DNA of 64,000 nucleotides, taken from assembly GCF_019669985.1 (NCBI RefSeq), contig NZ_AP019782.1, positions 2,660,001 through 2,724,000 of the forward strand. Direction: 5' to 3'. This DNA is from Methylogaea oryzae (GTDB lineage Bacteria > Pseudomonadota > Gammaproteobacteria > Methylococcales > Methylococcaceae). A program made the position numbers and the translations under genes. Shown piece after piece: positions 1-15,167 of this stretch. Under the pieces are notes generated by a model, which saw only the letters and a list, made by a program, of their open reading frames with translations, made no database searches and had not been told where the DNA came from. Each line of letters opens with the position of its first letter. Position 1 is the stretch's first letter.

Positions 1-212
1 GACAGTTTGGCCTCGATCTCCGAGATACGGCCCTCGGTGAAACCTTGCTGCTCGCGAGCAGCATGGTATTCGGCGTTTTCCTTCAAGTCGCCGTGGGCGC
101 GCGCTTCCGAAATGGCTTCGATGATGCGCGGACGCACCACCGTTTTCAGATGGGTCAATTCTTCGCGCAATTTCGCCGCCCCGCGGGCGGTCATGGGTAC
201 TTTGGCGGCCAT
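1..212 (-). CDS. greA: Transcription elongation factor GreA (5' part only)
   Basis: Only the first 70 codons are in the window; the gene runs off the left edge. The translated start ([19 protein letters not shown]) and the following stretch with [17 protein letters not shown] are the N-terminal coiled coil of GreA, which enters the RNA polymerase secondary channel and stimulates cleavage of backtracked transcripts. The ATG lies 18 bp after the carB stop codon on the same strand, so it is probably the last gene of a carA-carB-greA unit, the order seen in many gammaproteobacteria. A second in-frame ATG five codons later is a possible alternative start. Confidence 0.93.
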   Translation of the reverse strand, partial: MAAKVPMTARGAAKLREELTHLKTVVRPRIIEAISEARAHGDLKENAEYHAAREQQGFTEGRISEIEAKL

Positions 213-230
213 TCGCGTGATTCCCTCAGC

Positions 231-3455
<3,225 letters not shown>

Positions 3456-3552
3456 GGTGCTTTGCTAGCCTCGCATTCGGTTAAGACGTTGGTCGGGTCA
3501 GTGGTTTCTCGCGTAGTTCCGCATCCCGAATGTCGGGTTACGGCGAAGACGC

Positions 3553-4680
3553 CTAACGCGACTTACGCATTTCGTCCACAAATCGGTCGAACAGGCCGAC
3601 GATGTCGTGGGGGCCGGGGCTGGCTTCCGGGTGGCCCTGGAAGCTGAATGCCGGAACATCGGTGCGCTCCACCCCTTGTAGGCTGCCGTCGAACAGCGAA
3701 CGGTGGGTGGGCTTGAGATTGGCCGGCAAGCTGGCCTCATCGGCGGCGAAACCGTGGTTCTGGCTGGTGATGAAGACGCGGCCCGTGGACAGCTCTTGCA
3801 CCGGATGGTTGGCGCCATGGTGGCCGAACTTCATTTTCACCGTCTTGGCGCCGCTGGCCAGGCACAACAACTGGTGTCCCAGACAGATGCCGAACGTCGG
3901 GATTTTGCGCTCCAGGAAAACCTGGATGGCGCGGATGGCGTAGTCGCAAGGCTCGGGATCGCCGGGACCGTTGGACAAGAACACGCCGTCCGGCTGCAAA
4001 GCCAGCACTTCCTCCGCGCTGGTCTGCGCCGGCACCACCGTCAAGCGACAGCCGCGGTCGGCCAACAGGCGCAGGATATTGCGCTTGACGCCGAAGTCGT
4101 AGGCGACCACGTGGAACTCGCCGCCTGCGCGCTCACTGTGACCGACGCCCAATTGCCACGAGCCTTCGGTCCAGGCGTAGGGCTTGGCAACCGTCACTTC
4201 CTTGGCCAAATCCATGCCGGCCAGGCCGGGGAAAGCGCGCGCCTTGGCCAGGGCGTCGTCCACCGATATACCGTCGCCGGCCACCAGGCAACCGCGCTGG
4301 GCGCCCTTGGTGCGCAGCAAGCGGGTCAGCTTGCGGGTATCGATGCCGGCGATGCCGGGACGGTCATGCTGGCGCAGGTAGTCGCCCAAGCTTTGCTGGG
4401 AGCGGAAGTTGCTGAGCCGCTGCGGCACGTCGCGCACCACCAGGCCGCTGGCGTGAATAACGTCGGCTTCGATGTCTTCGTCGTTGACGCCGACATTGCC
4501 GATATGGGGATAAGTGAGGGTAACGATCTGCCGGGCATAGGAAGGATCGCTGAGGATTTCCTGGTAGCCGGTCAAAGCGGTGTTGAACACCACTTCACCC
4601 ACCGTGCAACCGTCTGCTCCGATGGATACGCCTTCGAAGACCGTCCCGTCTTCCAAAACCAACAACGCAGGCTTGTTCAC
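3553..4680 (-). CDS. carA: Carbamoyl-phosphate synthase small subunit (glutaminase)
   Basis: A 375-residue class I glutamine amidotransferase that feeds ammonia to CarB. The nucleophile cysteine sits in [16 protein letters not shown] and the catalytic His-Glu pair in [19 protein letters not shown] is also typical. The N-terminal half ([18 protein letters not shown]) is the CarA-specific interaction domain. The start codon is GTG ([12 protein letters not shown]), preceded by AAGGTGG as ribosome site; no in-frame ATG fits the family start better. The gene is second in dapB-carA-carB-greA order. No pyrimidine-type attenuator was recognised in the 235 bp upstream. Confidence 0.97.
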   Translation of the reverse strand: MNKPALLVLEDGTVFEGVSIGADGCTVGEVVFNTALTGYQEILSDPSYARQIVTLTYPHIGNVGVNDEDIEADVIHASGLVVRDVPQRLSNFRSQQSLGDYLRQHDRPGIAGIDTRKLTRLLRTKGAQRGCLVAGDGISVDDALAKARAFPGLAGMDLAKEVTVAKPYAWTEGSWQLGVGHSERAGGEFHVVAYDFGVKRNILRLLADRGCRLTVVPAQTSAEEVLALQPDGVFLSNGPGDPEPCDYAIRAIQVFLERKIPTFGICLGHQLLCLASGAKTVKMKFGHHGANHPVQELSTGRVFITSQNHGFAADEASLPANLKPTHRSLFDGSLQGVERTDVPAFSFQGHPEASPGPHDIVGLFDRFVDEMRKSR

Positions 4681-4861
4681 GTTTGCACCACCTTATACAT
4701 GCAAAACGGGACGAGCCCAGCCAGGACCCTTCCCGTTATTCGAAAACTTTCAGGAAGCCTTAGTTACCCCTAGGGGCGGCTTTCGGAATTTGTCTAATTT
4801 TAAAGGACTAACGGCATGCTGTCCATGCGGCAAGCGGCCGCATCCGACCGCGCGCCCTCCC

Positions 4862-4895
4862 CGGCAGGGGCCTTAAGGCCCGCTCAATCCTGCCG
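4862..4895. terminator. Nested hairpin between dapB and carA
   Basis: The arms CGGCAGG (4862-4868) and CCTGCCG (4889-4895) enclose the perfect palindrome GGGCCTTAAGGCCC (4868-4881). The structure lies about 20 bp past the dapB stop on the minus strand, and no run of T follows it, so if it ends dapB transcripts it is not a standard intrinsic terminator. The remaining roughly 180 bp up to carA is AT-richer (around 4790-4805) and probably carries the carA promoter, which was not resolved. Confidence 0.4.
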
Positions 4896-4915
4896 AGGAA
4901 GAAACGCCGAAACCG

Positions 4916-5779
<864 letters not shown>

Positions 5780-5861
5780 TTACCACGACCGCCGTCCCAC
5801 GCCGCCGCCGAGAGTCGCGCCTTGCAATGCGGCCCATGGGATAAGGCATCCGTTGCGGCAA

Positions 5862-5894
5862 CGAAAAAGGGCCGGTAGTCCCGGCCCTTTTTCG
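5862..5894 (-). terminator. Intrinsic terminator after galU
   Basis: A perfect 14-bp inverted repeat, CGAAAAAGGGCCGG with a 5-nt loop and CCGGCCCTTTTTCG, lies 3 bp beyond the galU stop. In the minus direction the GC stem is followed by five T, a textbook intrinsic terminator. Being symmetrical it could work in both directions. Confidence 0.9.
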
Positions 5895-5897
5895 CGC

Positions 5898-6776
5898 TTA
5901 ACCCAGCTTGAGGTTTTCCAGATATTCCAAGAAATCCACGCCCACTTCCGGGTGCTTGAGGCCTTGCTCCACGGTGGCCATGAGATACCCCAGCTTGGAG
6001 CCGCAGTCGTAGCGCTTGCCGTGGAACTCGTAAGCCAGCACCGTTTCGTCCATTAGCAGGTCGGAAATGGCGTCGGTGAGCTGGATTTCGCCGCCCGCGC
6101 CGCGACCGGTATTGGCGAGCTTATCGAAAATGGCGGGCGTCAGGATGTAACGACCCACCACGGCGAGGTTGGACGGCGCCACGTCGGGCTTGGGTTTTTC
6201 CACGATCAAGTCGACCTTGCTCAAGCGGTCGGCCACGGGCGAGGTTTTGACGATGCCGTAGCTTTGCGTGTCCTGCTGCGGAACCCGCTCCACGCCCAGC
6301 ACCGAACAGTGGCGCTCATTGAACAAGCGCACCATTTGCTTAACGCCGCCGGTGTCTTCGTTGACGATGAGATCGTCCGCCAAAATCACCGCGAAAGGCT
6401 CGTTGCCCACCACGGACTTGGCGCAGTTGACGGCGTGGCCCAGGCCCAGGGCTTCCGCCTGGCGGATGAAGATGTAGTTGACCCCCGGCGGCGTAATGCT
6501 GCGCACCAGATTCAACAAGGCCTCCTTGCCGCGCTTTTCCAGCTCCGTCTCCATTTCGTAGGCTTTGTCGAAATGGTCCATGATGACGTTCTTGGTGCGG
6601 CCGGTGACGAACACCATCTCGGTGATGCCCGCTTCAACCGCTTCTTCCACGGCGTACTGAATCAGCGGCTTATCGACGATGGGCAGCATTTCCTTGGGGC
6701 TCGCCTTGGTGGCCGGCAAGAAGCGGGTACCCAAACCCGCTACGGGAAATACGGCCTTTCTGACGACTTTATTCAT
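5898..6776 (-). CDS. galU: UTP-glucose-1-phosphate uridylyltransferase
   Basis: A 292-residue nucleotidyltransferase that makes UDP-glucose from UTP and glucose-1-phosphate, used for lipopolysaccharide, glycogen and exopolysaccharide. The N-terminal signature [23 protein letters not shown] is the pyrophosphorylase motif with the catalytic lysine region, and VILADDLIV is the metal-binding part. Length and start ([16 protein letters not shown]) are normal for the family. It ends at a strong terminator and has a 100-bp gap to rlmB upstream, so it is probably expressed alone. Confidence 0.97.
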   Translation of the reverse strand: MNKVVRKAVFPVAGLGTRFLPATKASPKEMLPIVDKPLIQYAVEEAVEAGITEMVFVTGRTKNVIMDHFDKAYEMETELEKRGKEALLNLVRSITPPGVNYIFIRQAEALGLGHAVNCAKSVVGNEPFAVILADDLIVNEDTGGVKQMVRLFNERHCSVLGVERVPQQDTQSYGIVKTSPVADRLSKVDLIVEKPKPDVAPSNLAVVGRYILTPAIFDKLANTGRGAGGEIQLTDAISDLLMDETVLAYEFHGKRYDCGSKLGYLMATVEQGLKHPEVGVDFLEYLENLKLG

Positions 6777-6877
6777 GCGCTGGTCCTTTGTGATTTTGAT
6801 GAGGTGACTACCCGGCGGGCGCTAGCAGTGCGCGACGGTCAGGCTAGATTCAGTATAGTTCCGACAATTCAAGCCCT

Positions 6878-7624
6878 TCAACCAAGACTGCGCTGGCGCT
6901 GCACTTCGTACAGCAAAACGCCGGCGGCCACGGACAGGTTGAGGCTTTCCACCTGCCCCCGCATGGGCAGACTGACGAGCAAATCGCAGTGCTCGCGGGT
7001 GAGGCGGCGCATGCCTTTGCCCTCGCCGCCCACCACCAGGGCCAGGGGGCCTTTCAGGTCGGCGTCGTAGACGCTTTGCGGGGCGTCGCCGGAGGCGCCG
7101 GCGATCCACAGGCCGGCGTCTTTCAAGTCGCGCAGGGTGCGAGCCAGGTTGGTGATGCGGAACACCGGCACGGTTTCGGCGGCGCCGCTCGCCACTTTGA
7201 GCACGGTGGGCGTAAGCGCCACCGACTGGTCGCGGGTCACCACCACGCCATCCACCCCGGCGGCATCGCAAGTGCGCAGGCAAGCCCCCAGGTTATGGGG
7301 GTCTTGCACTTGATCCAGCACCAGCAGCAAGGGCGGATGGTCCAGCCGGGTAAGCAAGTCCATCAGCTCGTTCTCGCCCTGTTCGGCCGGCACCCGCACC
7401 CGCAACACCACGCCTTGGTGGTTGACGCCACCGGCCATCTTGTCCAGCCGGCGGCGGTCGCTTTGCTGCACGGTGAGGCCCAGGCCTTCCAGCGCCTGGC
7501 GGATTTTGGCGATGCGCGCGTCGCCGCGCTGCTCATCGACCCAGGCGGCGACCACCTTGTCCGGCGTATGCTCCAGCGCCGTCTGGGCGGCGTGCAGGCC
7601 GCAGACCAGCCGTTCCTGGCTCAT
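6878..7624 (-). CDS. rlmB: 23S rRNA (guanosine-2'-O-)-methyltransferase RlmB
   Basis: SPOUT-class methyltransferase that 2'-O-methylates G2251 in the 23S rRNA P-loop. The 248-residue protein has the N-terminal substrate-binding domain (ERLVCGLHAAQTALEH) and the trefoil-knot SAM motifs LVVGGEGKGMRRL and VESLNLSVAAGVLLYE near the C-terminus. The ATG overlaps the rnr stop codon in an ATGA tetranucleotide, so translation is probably coupled to rnr, the same pair as in E. coli. Confidence 0.96.
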   Translation of the reverse strand: MSQERLVCGLHAAQTALEHTPDKVVAAWVDEQRGDARIAKIRQALEGLGLTVQQSDRRRLDKMAGGVNHQGVVLRVRVPAEQGENELMDLLTRLDHPPLLLVLDQVQDPHNLGACLRTCDAAGVDGVVVTRDQSVALTPTVLKVASGAAETVPVFRITNLARTLRDLKDAGLWIAGASGDAPQSVYDADLKGPLALVVGGEGKGMRRLTREHCDLLVSLPMRGQVESLNLSVAAGVLLYEVQRQRSLG

Positions 7625-9894
7625 CGCTTGCCGCCCCGGCGGCGGCGCGGCTTGCCGGCCCCGGCCGAGCGACGCCCTTCGCCAGCGGCGGCCTTTTGCG
7701 GCTTGACCTGGACCATTTCGAAATCGACTTTCTTTTCGTCCAAGTCCACCCGCGCCACGATGACGCTGACGGTGTCGCCCAAACGGTAGCTCAAGCCGCT
7801 GCGCTCACCCTGCAAGCGGCGCCCCACCGGATCGAAGTGGAAGTAATCGCTGCCCAAGGTGGAAATATGCACCAGCCCTTCCACGTAGATGTCCTTCAGC
7901 TCGATGAACAGGCCGAACGGCGTCACGGCGGAAATCACGCCCTCGAAGGTTTCGCCCAGCTTGGACTGCATGTATTCGCACTTGAGCCAGGACACCACGT
8001 CGCGCGTGGCCTCGTCGGCGCGGCGCTCCGTGCTGGAGCACTGTTCGCCCATGAGCACCATGTCGTTCTTGGAATAGACAAACTCCTCCGGCTTGCGCCC
8101 CTGCAGCACGTGGCGGATGGCGCGATGCACCAGCAAGTCGGGATAACGCCGGATGGGCGAGGTGAAGTGGGTATAGCTCTCCAGCGCGAGGCCGAAGTGG
8201 CCTTTTTCTTCCGGGCTATACACCGCCTGGGACAAGGAACGCAGCAGCACGGTCTGGATCAGGTGTTCGTCCGGGCGGCCTTTGATCTGGTTGATCATTT
8301 GCACGTAGTGGCGCGGTTCCGGTTCGTCGCCGCCCAGCAACTGCAAGCCGACCTCGCCCAGGAAGGAACGCAGATCGCCGATCTTGGTGGGCGACGGGCC
8401 TTCGTGCACGCGCAGGATGTGCGGCATCTGGTAGCGCTTGAGGAACTCGGCCGCCGCCATATTGGCCATGATCATGCATTCTTCGATCAGCTTGTGGGCG
8501 TCGTTGCGAACGACGGGCACAATGCGCTCGATCTTGCGCTGCTCGCCGAAAACGATCTTCGTTTCCTGCGTCTCGAAGTCGATGGCGCCGCGCTGCTCCC
8601 TCCGCGCCCGCAGCGCCTGATACAGCGCGTGCAAGTCCTCCAAGTGCGGCAACAAATCGTAACGCTTCTGCCGCAACTCCGGATCGCCGTCGAGAATGGC
8701 CGCCACTTCGTTGTAAGTGAGACGGGCGTGGGACAACATGACCGCGTCGTAGAAGGTGGAAAAAGTCACCTCCCCATCCTCGTTCACCAGCATGTCGCAC
8801 ACCATGCACAGGCGATCCTCATGGGGATTGATGGAACACAGGCCGTTGGAAAGGATTTCCGGCAGCATCGGGATGACCCGTTCCGGGAAATACACGGAAT
8901 TGCCGCGATTTTGCGCTTCCAGATCCAGGGCCGTGCCCGGCTTGACGTAATGGGACACATCGGCGATGGCCACCAGCAAGCGCCAACCGTTTTCCTGCCG
9001 CTCGCAGTAAACGGCGTCGTCGAAATCGCGCGCGTCCTCGCCGTCGATGGTCACCAAAGGCCAGGGCCGCAAATCTACTCGCCCTTGCTTCGCGGCCTCT
9101 TCCACCGTCGGGCTGAGTCCCGCGACTTCCTGCTCCACCTCCGCCGGCCACACATTGGGCAAGTCGTGGCTGCGGATGGCGATCTCGATTTCCAAACCGG
9201 GCGCCATATGCTCGCCCAACACCTCCAGCACTTGGCCGATAGGCTGATTGTGGCGACTGGGTTGCTCGACGATCTCGATCACCACGATCTGGCCCGGTTG
9301 GGCGCCGTTGAGGCGCTCCGCGGGCACCAAGATGTCGTGGGTAATGTGCTTGCTGTCCGGCACCACCGTGGCGATACCGCCTTCCATGAACAAACGCCCC
9401 ACCACGCGGTGCGTGTTGCGCTCGAGCACCTCCACCACGCCGCCCTCGGGCCGTCCGCGACGGTCCACGCCGCGGATACTGGCCATCACGCGGTCGTCGT
9501 GCATCAGCACACGCATTTCGCGCGGAGAAAGGAACAAGTCTTCGCTGCCGTCGTCGGGCCGCAAAAAGCCGAAACCGTCCGGGTGGCCGATGACCCGGCC
9601 AACCACCAAGTTGCTTTGATCGACCACGCAGTACAGATCGCGGCGGTTTTTCAGCAATTGGCCGTCGCGCTCCATGGCGTTGACGCGGCGCTGCAAGGAG
9701 ACCAAATCTTCCTCGTCCGTTACGCCCAGTTTTTCAGCCAGCTCGCCGAAGGCCGCGGGCGCGCCGCCCTCCTCCAGCACTTGCAGGATCAACTCGCGGC
9801 TGGGAATGGGCTTCGCGTATTTTTGCGCTTCGCGTTCCGCGTACGGATCTTGATAGGGGAAGCTGTTGGCGGTCTCGTCTACAGACGCATTCAT
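7621..9894 (-). CDS. rnr: Ribonuclease R (3'-5' exoribonuclease)
   Basis: A 757-residue RNase II/RNB-family enzyme that degrades structured RNA and takes part in rRNA quality control. An N-terminal winged-helix and cold-shock region precedes the RNB catalytic motif GEDARDFDDAVYCE, which holds the aspartates that bind magnesium. A C-terminal S1 domain follows (FEGVISAVTPFGLFIELKD). The protein ends in a lysine/arginine-rich tail (GKPRRRRGGKR), typical of RNase R and absent from RNase II. The ribosome site AAGGAAC precedes ATG 9894. The promoter must lie in the 80 bp shared with the divergent tRNA-Leu promoter. Confidence 0.97.
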   Translation of the reverse strand: MNASVDETANSFPYQDPYAEREAQKYAKPIPSRELILQVLEEGGAPAAFGELAEKLGVTDEEDLVSLQRRVNAMERDGQLLKNRRDLYCVVDQSNLVVGRVIGHPDGFGFLRPDDGSEDLFLSPREMRVLMHDDRVMASIRGVDRRGRPEGGVVEVLERNTHRVVGRLFMEGGIATVVPDSKHITHDILVPAERLNGAQPGQIVVIEIVEQPSRHNQPIGQVLEVLGEHMAPGLEIEIAIRSHDLPNVWPAEVEQEVAGLSPTVEEAAKQGRVDLRPWPLVTIDGEDARDFDDAVYCERQENGWRLLVAIADVSHYVKPGTALDLEAQNRGNSVYFPERVIPMLPEILSNGLCSINPHEDRLCMVCDMLVNEDGEVTFSTFYDAVMLSHARLTYNEVAAILDGDPELRQKRYDLLPHLEDLHALYQALRARREQRGAIDFETQETKIVFGEQRKIERIVPVVRNDAHKLIEECMIMANMAAAEFLKRYQMPHILRVHEGPSPTKIGDLRSFLGEVGLQLLGGDEPEPRHYVQMINQIKGRPDEHLIQTVLLRSLSQAVYSPEEKGHFGLALESYTHFTSPIRRYPDLLVHRAIRHVLQGRKPEEFVYSKNDMVLMGEQCSSTERRADEATRDVVSWLKCEYMQSKLGETFEGVISAVTPFGLFIELKDIYVEGLVHISTLGSDYFHFDPVGRRLQGERSGLSYRLGDTVSVIVARVDLDEKKVDFEMVQVKPQKAAAGEGRRSAGAGKPRRRRGGKR

Positions 9895-9975
9895 CGTATA
9901 GGGGTTCCTTCGTTTGATTTTCAGGCGTAATTGTATAGAACAGTGGCCGCTAGCGATAATCTAGCGAAAAGGGTG

Positions 9976-10004
9976 TTGACAGGTTAGCGGTCGATATATA
10001 AACT
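9976..10004 (+). promoter_or_regulatory. Sigma-70 promoter of tRNA-Leu
   Basis: A perfect -35 TTGACA (9976-9981) is followed after 17 bp by TAAACT (9999-10004), within an AT-rich TATATATAAACT stretch. The GC-rich run after it (GCGGCGCCGC) resembles the discriminator of stringently controlled stable-RNA promoters. It starts about 40 bp before the mature tRNA end, leaving a short 5' leader for RNase P. Confidence 0.7.
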
Positions 10005-10047
10005 TATGTCTTCTTCAGCGGCGCCGCATAAGCCCGCGGGGAAACTT

Positions 10048-10134
10048 GCCGAGGTGGCGGAACTGGTAGACGCGCTAGTTTCAGGTACTAGTGGGGGAAA
10101 CTTCGTGGAGGTTCAAGTCCTCTCCTCGGCACCA
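10048..10134 (+). tRNA. tRNA-Leu (anticodon CAG)
   Basis: A class II tRNA with a long variable arm. The acceptor stem is GCCGAGG/CCTCGGC, the anticodon stem CTAGT/ACTAG with loop TTCAGGT, so the anticodon is CAG (10082-10084), reading CUG, the main leucine codon of a GC-rich genome. The T arm has TTCAAGT in its loop and the CCA end is encoded (10132-10134). It stands alone on the plus strand between rnr and purA. Confidence 0.96.
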
Positions 10135-10164
10135 TATTTCAATCCGGTTCAAACCGGGTTCTTT

Positions 10165-10192
10165 AAAAGCCGCGCTTAGCGCGGCTTTTTTC
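10165..10192 (+). terminator. Intrinsic terminator of tRNA-Leu
   Basis: Stem AAAAGCCGCGC (10165-10175), loop TTA, stem GCGCGGCTTTT (10179-10189), continuing into a T run on the plus strand. It lies 30 bp after the tRNA CCA end. The following 100 bp to the purA stop shows nothing further. Confidence 0.9.
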
Positions 10193-10295
10193 GTTTCCGT
10201 CTCCGGAAAAGTCCTTTTTCACCGCCCGCCGCGCAGGCTGAGACAAGCAGCTTCCGCCCGTCCCTGCCCGCGCAGCGCGGTTTTCCAGTGGCCGA

Positions 10296-12816
<2,521 letters not shown>

Positions 12817-12859
12817 TGAAACGTATTAAGAAGGAAAATGAGAAAACCGGTATCAAAGC

Positions 12860-12956
12860 CAGGGGGCGCCCACCTGGGTGCCCCCTGTTCATCCTCGCCC
12901 CGCCGACGGACGGGGCGAAGCCTGGCTAAGCGATCAAGGCTGATCCGGCCTTAGCC
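12860..12956. other. Three consecutive hairpins between hflC and hisZ
   Basis: Three inverted repeats stand in a row: 12860-12887 (arms CAGGGGGCGCCCA and TGGGTGCCCCCTG, one G-T pair), 12895-12918 (TCGCCCCG and CGGGGCGA, 8-nt loop), and 12924-12956 (outer arms GGCTAAG and CTTAGCC, inner GATCA and TGATC). None is followed by a T run on the minus strand, so they look more like mRNA processing, stabilising or attenuating structures than a simple terminator. Confidence 0.55.
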
Positions 12957-12979
12957 GAAAGCGCGAAACGGCAAGAAGC

Positions 12980-13843
12980 CTATTTTTCCTTTTCCTTCTT
13001 GAAGTAGCGGAAGAAGTCGGAATCCGGCTCCAACACCACCGTCGCGTCCTTGTTCTTGAAGGTCTTGGTATAAGCGTTCAAGCTGCCGTAGAAAGCGAAG
13101 AACTCGGGGTTCTTGCCATAGGCCTTGGAGTAGATGTCCGCCGCCGTGGCGTCGCCTTCGCCGCGCAAGGTCTCCGCCTCGCGATAAGCGTCGCCGAACA
13201 GCACCTCGCGTTGGCGATCCGCATCGGCGCGGATGCGCTCGGCCGCTTCGGCGCCGCGGGACCGCAGCTCCTTCGCCACCCGCGCCCGCTCCGCCTCCAT
13301 ACGGTGATACACCGAGGCGCTGACTTCCGGCGGCAGCTCCACCCGCATCACGCGGATATCGACGATTTCGATACCCAATTCCTCCGCCATGGGGCTGGAG
13401 TTTTTGATGAGGATGCTGCGCGTTTGGCCGCGGCCCGCCGATACCAACTCGCGGATGGTGCGCTTGCTGAACTCGCCGCGCATGCCGTCCTTGATGATGG
13501 GGTCGAGGCGGTTATTCGCCTGCACCACGTCACCGGACACCGTGGTATAGAACTTGGCCGGATCCTTGATGCGCCATTTGACGTAGGAATCCACCAGCAC
13601 GTTTTTCTTTTCCGAGGTCAGGAAACGCTCCGGTTTCAGGTCCAGCGTCAACACGCGCGCGTCGAACTTCTTGACGTTGTTGTAGATGGGGATGGTGAAG
13701 TGCAACCCCGGCGTGAAATCGGTTTTGACGATTTCACCCAGACGGAACTGAATGGCCTTTTGCGTCTCCGAAACGGTGAACAACGACAGGTAGCCGCCAA
13801 CCAAAACCAGAGCCACGGCAATAAGAATTCGATTCTGCGTCAT
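12980..13843 (-). CDS. hflC: FtsH protease modulator HflC
   Basis: A 287-residue SPFH/prohibitin-family membrane protein. One N-terminal membrane segment (residues 5-22) is followed by the periplasmic SPFH domain (TVSETQKAIQFRLGEIVK) and a long helical region rich in Ala, Arg and Glu (EAERARVAKELRSRGAEAAE). With HflK it forms the large ring that encloses FtsH and tunes degradation of membrane proteins and sigma-32. The ATG is 2 bp after the hflK stop, so the pair is translated together. Confidence 0.96.
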   Translation of the reverse strand: MTQNRILIAVALVLVGGYLSLFTVSETQKAIQFRLGEIVKTDFTPGLHFTIPIYNNVKKFDARVLTLDLKPERFLTSEKKNVLVDSYVKWRIKDPAKFYTTVSGDVVQANNRLDPIIKDGMRGEFSKRTIRELVSAGRGQTRSILIKNSSPMAEELGIEIVDIRVMRVELPPEVSASVYHRMEAERARVAKELRSRGAEAAERIRADADRQREVLFGDAYREAETLRGEGDATAADIYSKAYGKNPEFFAFYGSLNAYTKTFKNKDATVVLEPDSDFFRYFKKEKEK

Positions 13844-13845
13844 GG

Positions 13846-15075
13846 TTACTGCCCCCTTGCTTCACGGCCGCGGACGGAAGACCGCCAAGGCTTGCTCTCA
13901 CTCACCGGCGCCGCAGGCGCCTGACTGCTTGCCGGCGCGGACACGGGCGCTTCGGCCTTGGGCGCGGCGTCTTCGCCGGCGCTCGCCGCGGCGGCGCCGG
14001 GCGCGCTCATTAGCTTGTCCAGCGGCAGATACACCATGTTATTGCCGGCTTTGGAATCCACCATGACCGTGTGGCTACCATGCAGCACCGACTGCATCGC
14101 GTCCAGATACAAGCGCTTGCGTGTCACTTCCGGCGCCTTTTCATACTCGGCCAGCATCTTGTTGAAGCGGCTGGCGTCACCCTGGGCGCGGGCGATGACT
14201 TTCTGCTTATACCCTTCGGCTTCCTGCGTCTGGCGCGCGGCCGCGCCGCGAGCCTTGGGAATCACGTCGTTGGCGTAGGATTCCGCCTCGTTTTTCAGGC
14301 GCTGCTCGTCTTCCCGCGCCTTGATCGCATCCTCGAAAGCCCCCTGCACTTCGTCCGGCGGCTGCGCGTCCACCAGGTTGACGGTGGTCAAACGGATGCC
14401 GGCCTTGTATTCGTCCAAGATCTGCTGAATTTCCGCCTTGATTTCGTCGGCGATCTCGCTGCGCCCCTCGGTCAACACGAAGTCCATGTTGTTCTTGCCG
14501 ATGATGCCGCGCTCGACGCTTTCCGTCGCCTGCTTCAGCGTGGCCTCCGGATCACGGACGTTGTATAGGAAATCCTTGGCATCCCGGATCTGGTATTGCA
14601 CAGACAAGCGCACGTCGACGATGTTCTCGTCCTGAGTGAGCATCAGGGCTTCTTTCGGCACGGCGCCGGCCGATTGCTGGCGTCCGCCGCCGGAACGGTA
14701 ACCCACTTCCACGGAGCGCTGATTTTCCACATTGACGGTATCGACGCTCTCGATGGGCGACGGGATATGCCAATGGGGCCCCGGCATGGTGGTTTCCAGG
14801 TATTTTCCGAAGCGCGTCACCACGCCCCGGTTGCCCTCGTCGACGATGTAAATGCCGGTCAGCGCCCATACGCCGATACCGGCGGCCGCCAACAGGCCGA
14901 AACCGGCCCCCGACGCGCCGAATTTGTTATCGCCACCGTCCCCACCGCCGAACAGCTTGCCCAGCCTATCCTGCAGTGAGCGAATCATTTCGTCGATCTC
15001 GTTGGGTTTGCCGGGCTGATTGTCGCGCCCGCTCCAAGGATCTTTTTTGTTGCCTCCCGGCTCGTTCCAGGACAT
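13846..15075 (-). CDS. hflK: FtsH protease modulator HflK
   Basis: A 409-residue partner of HflC. The cytoplasmic N-terminus is Gly/Pro/Asn-rich (MSWNEPGGNKKDPW), with a membrane segment at about residues 58-78 (GLLAAAGIGVWALTGIYIV) and an SPFH domain (VDEGNRGVVTRFGKY). The C-terminus is low-complexity Ala/Pro. The start at 15075 was chosen because AACAGGAG stands just upstream and MSWNEPG is the family start, although the frame is open 26 codons further. The operon order hfq-hflX-hflK-hflC is conserved. Confidence 0.96.
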   Translation of the reverse strand: MSWNEPGGNKKDPWSGRDNQPGKPNEIDEMIRSLQDRLGKLFGGGDGGDNKFGASGAGFGLLAAAGIGVWALTGIYIVDEGNRGVVTRFGKYLETTMPGPHWHIPSPIESVDTVNVENQRSVEVGYRSGGGRQQSAGAVPKEALMLTQDENIVDVRLSVQYQIRDAKDFLYNVRDPEATLKQATESVERGIIGKNNMDFVLTEGRSEIADEIKAEIQQILDEYKAGIRLTTVNLVDAQPPDEVQGAFEDAIKAREDEQRLKNEAESYANDVIPKARGAAARQTQEAEGYKQKVIARAQGDASRFNKMLAEYEKAPEVTRKRLYLDAMQSVLHGSHTVMVDSKAGNNMVYLPLDKLMSAPGAAAASAGEDAAPKAEAPVSAPASSQAPAAPVSESKPWRSSVRGREARGQ

Positions 15076-15167
15076 GGGTTCGCTCCTGTTAGTGCTATTC
15101 AGTTGAGGTAACCGCGGCTCGGAAAAAAATCCGCAGACCGACTTGAGTTTCACAAAATCCGGTGCGA

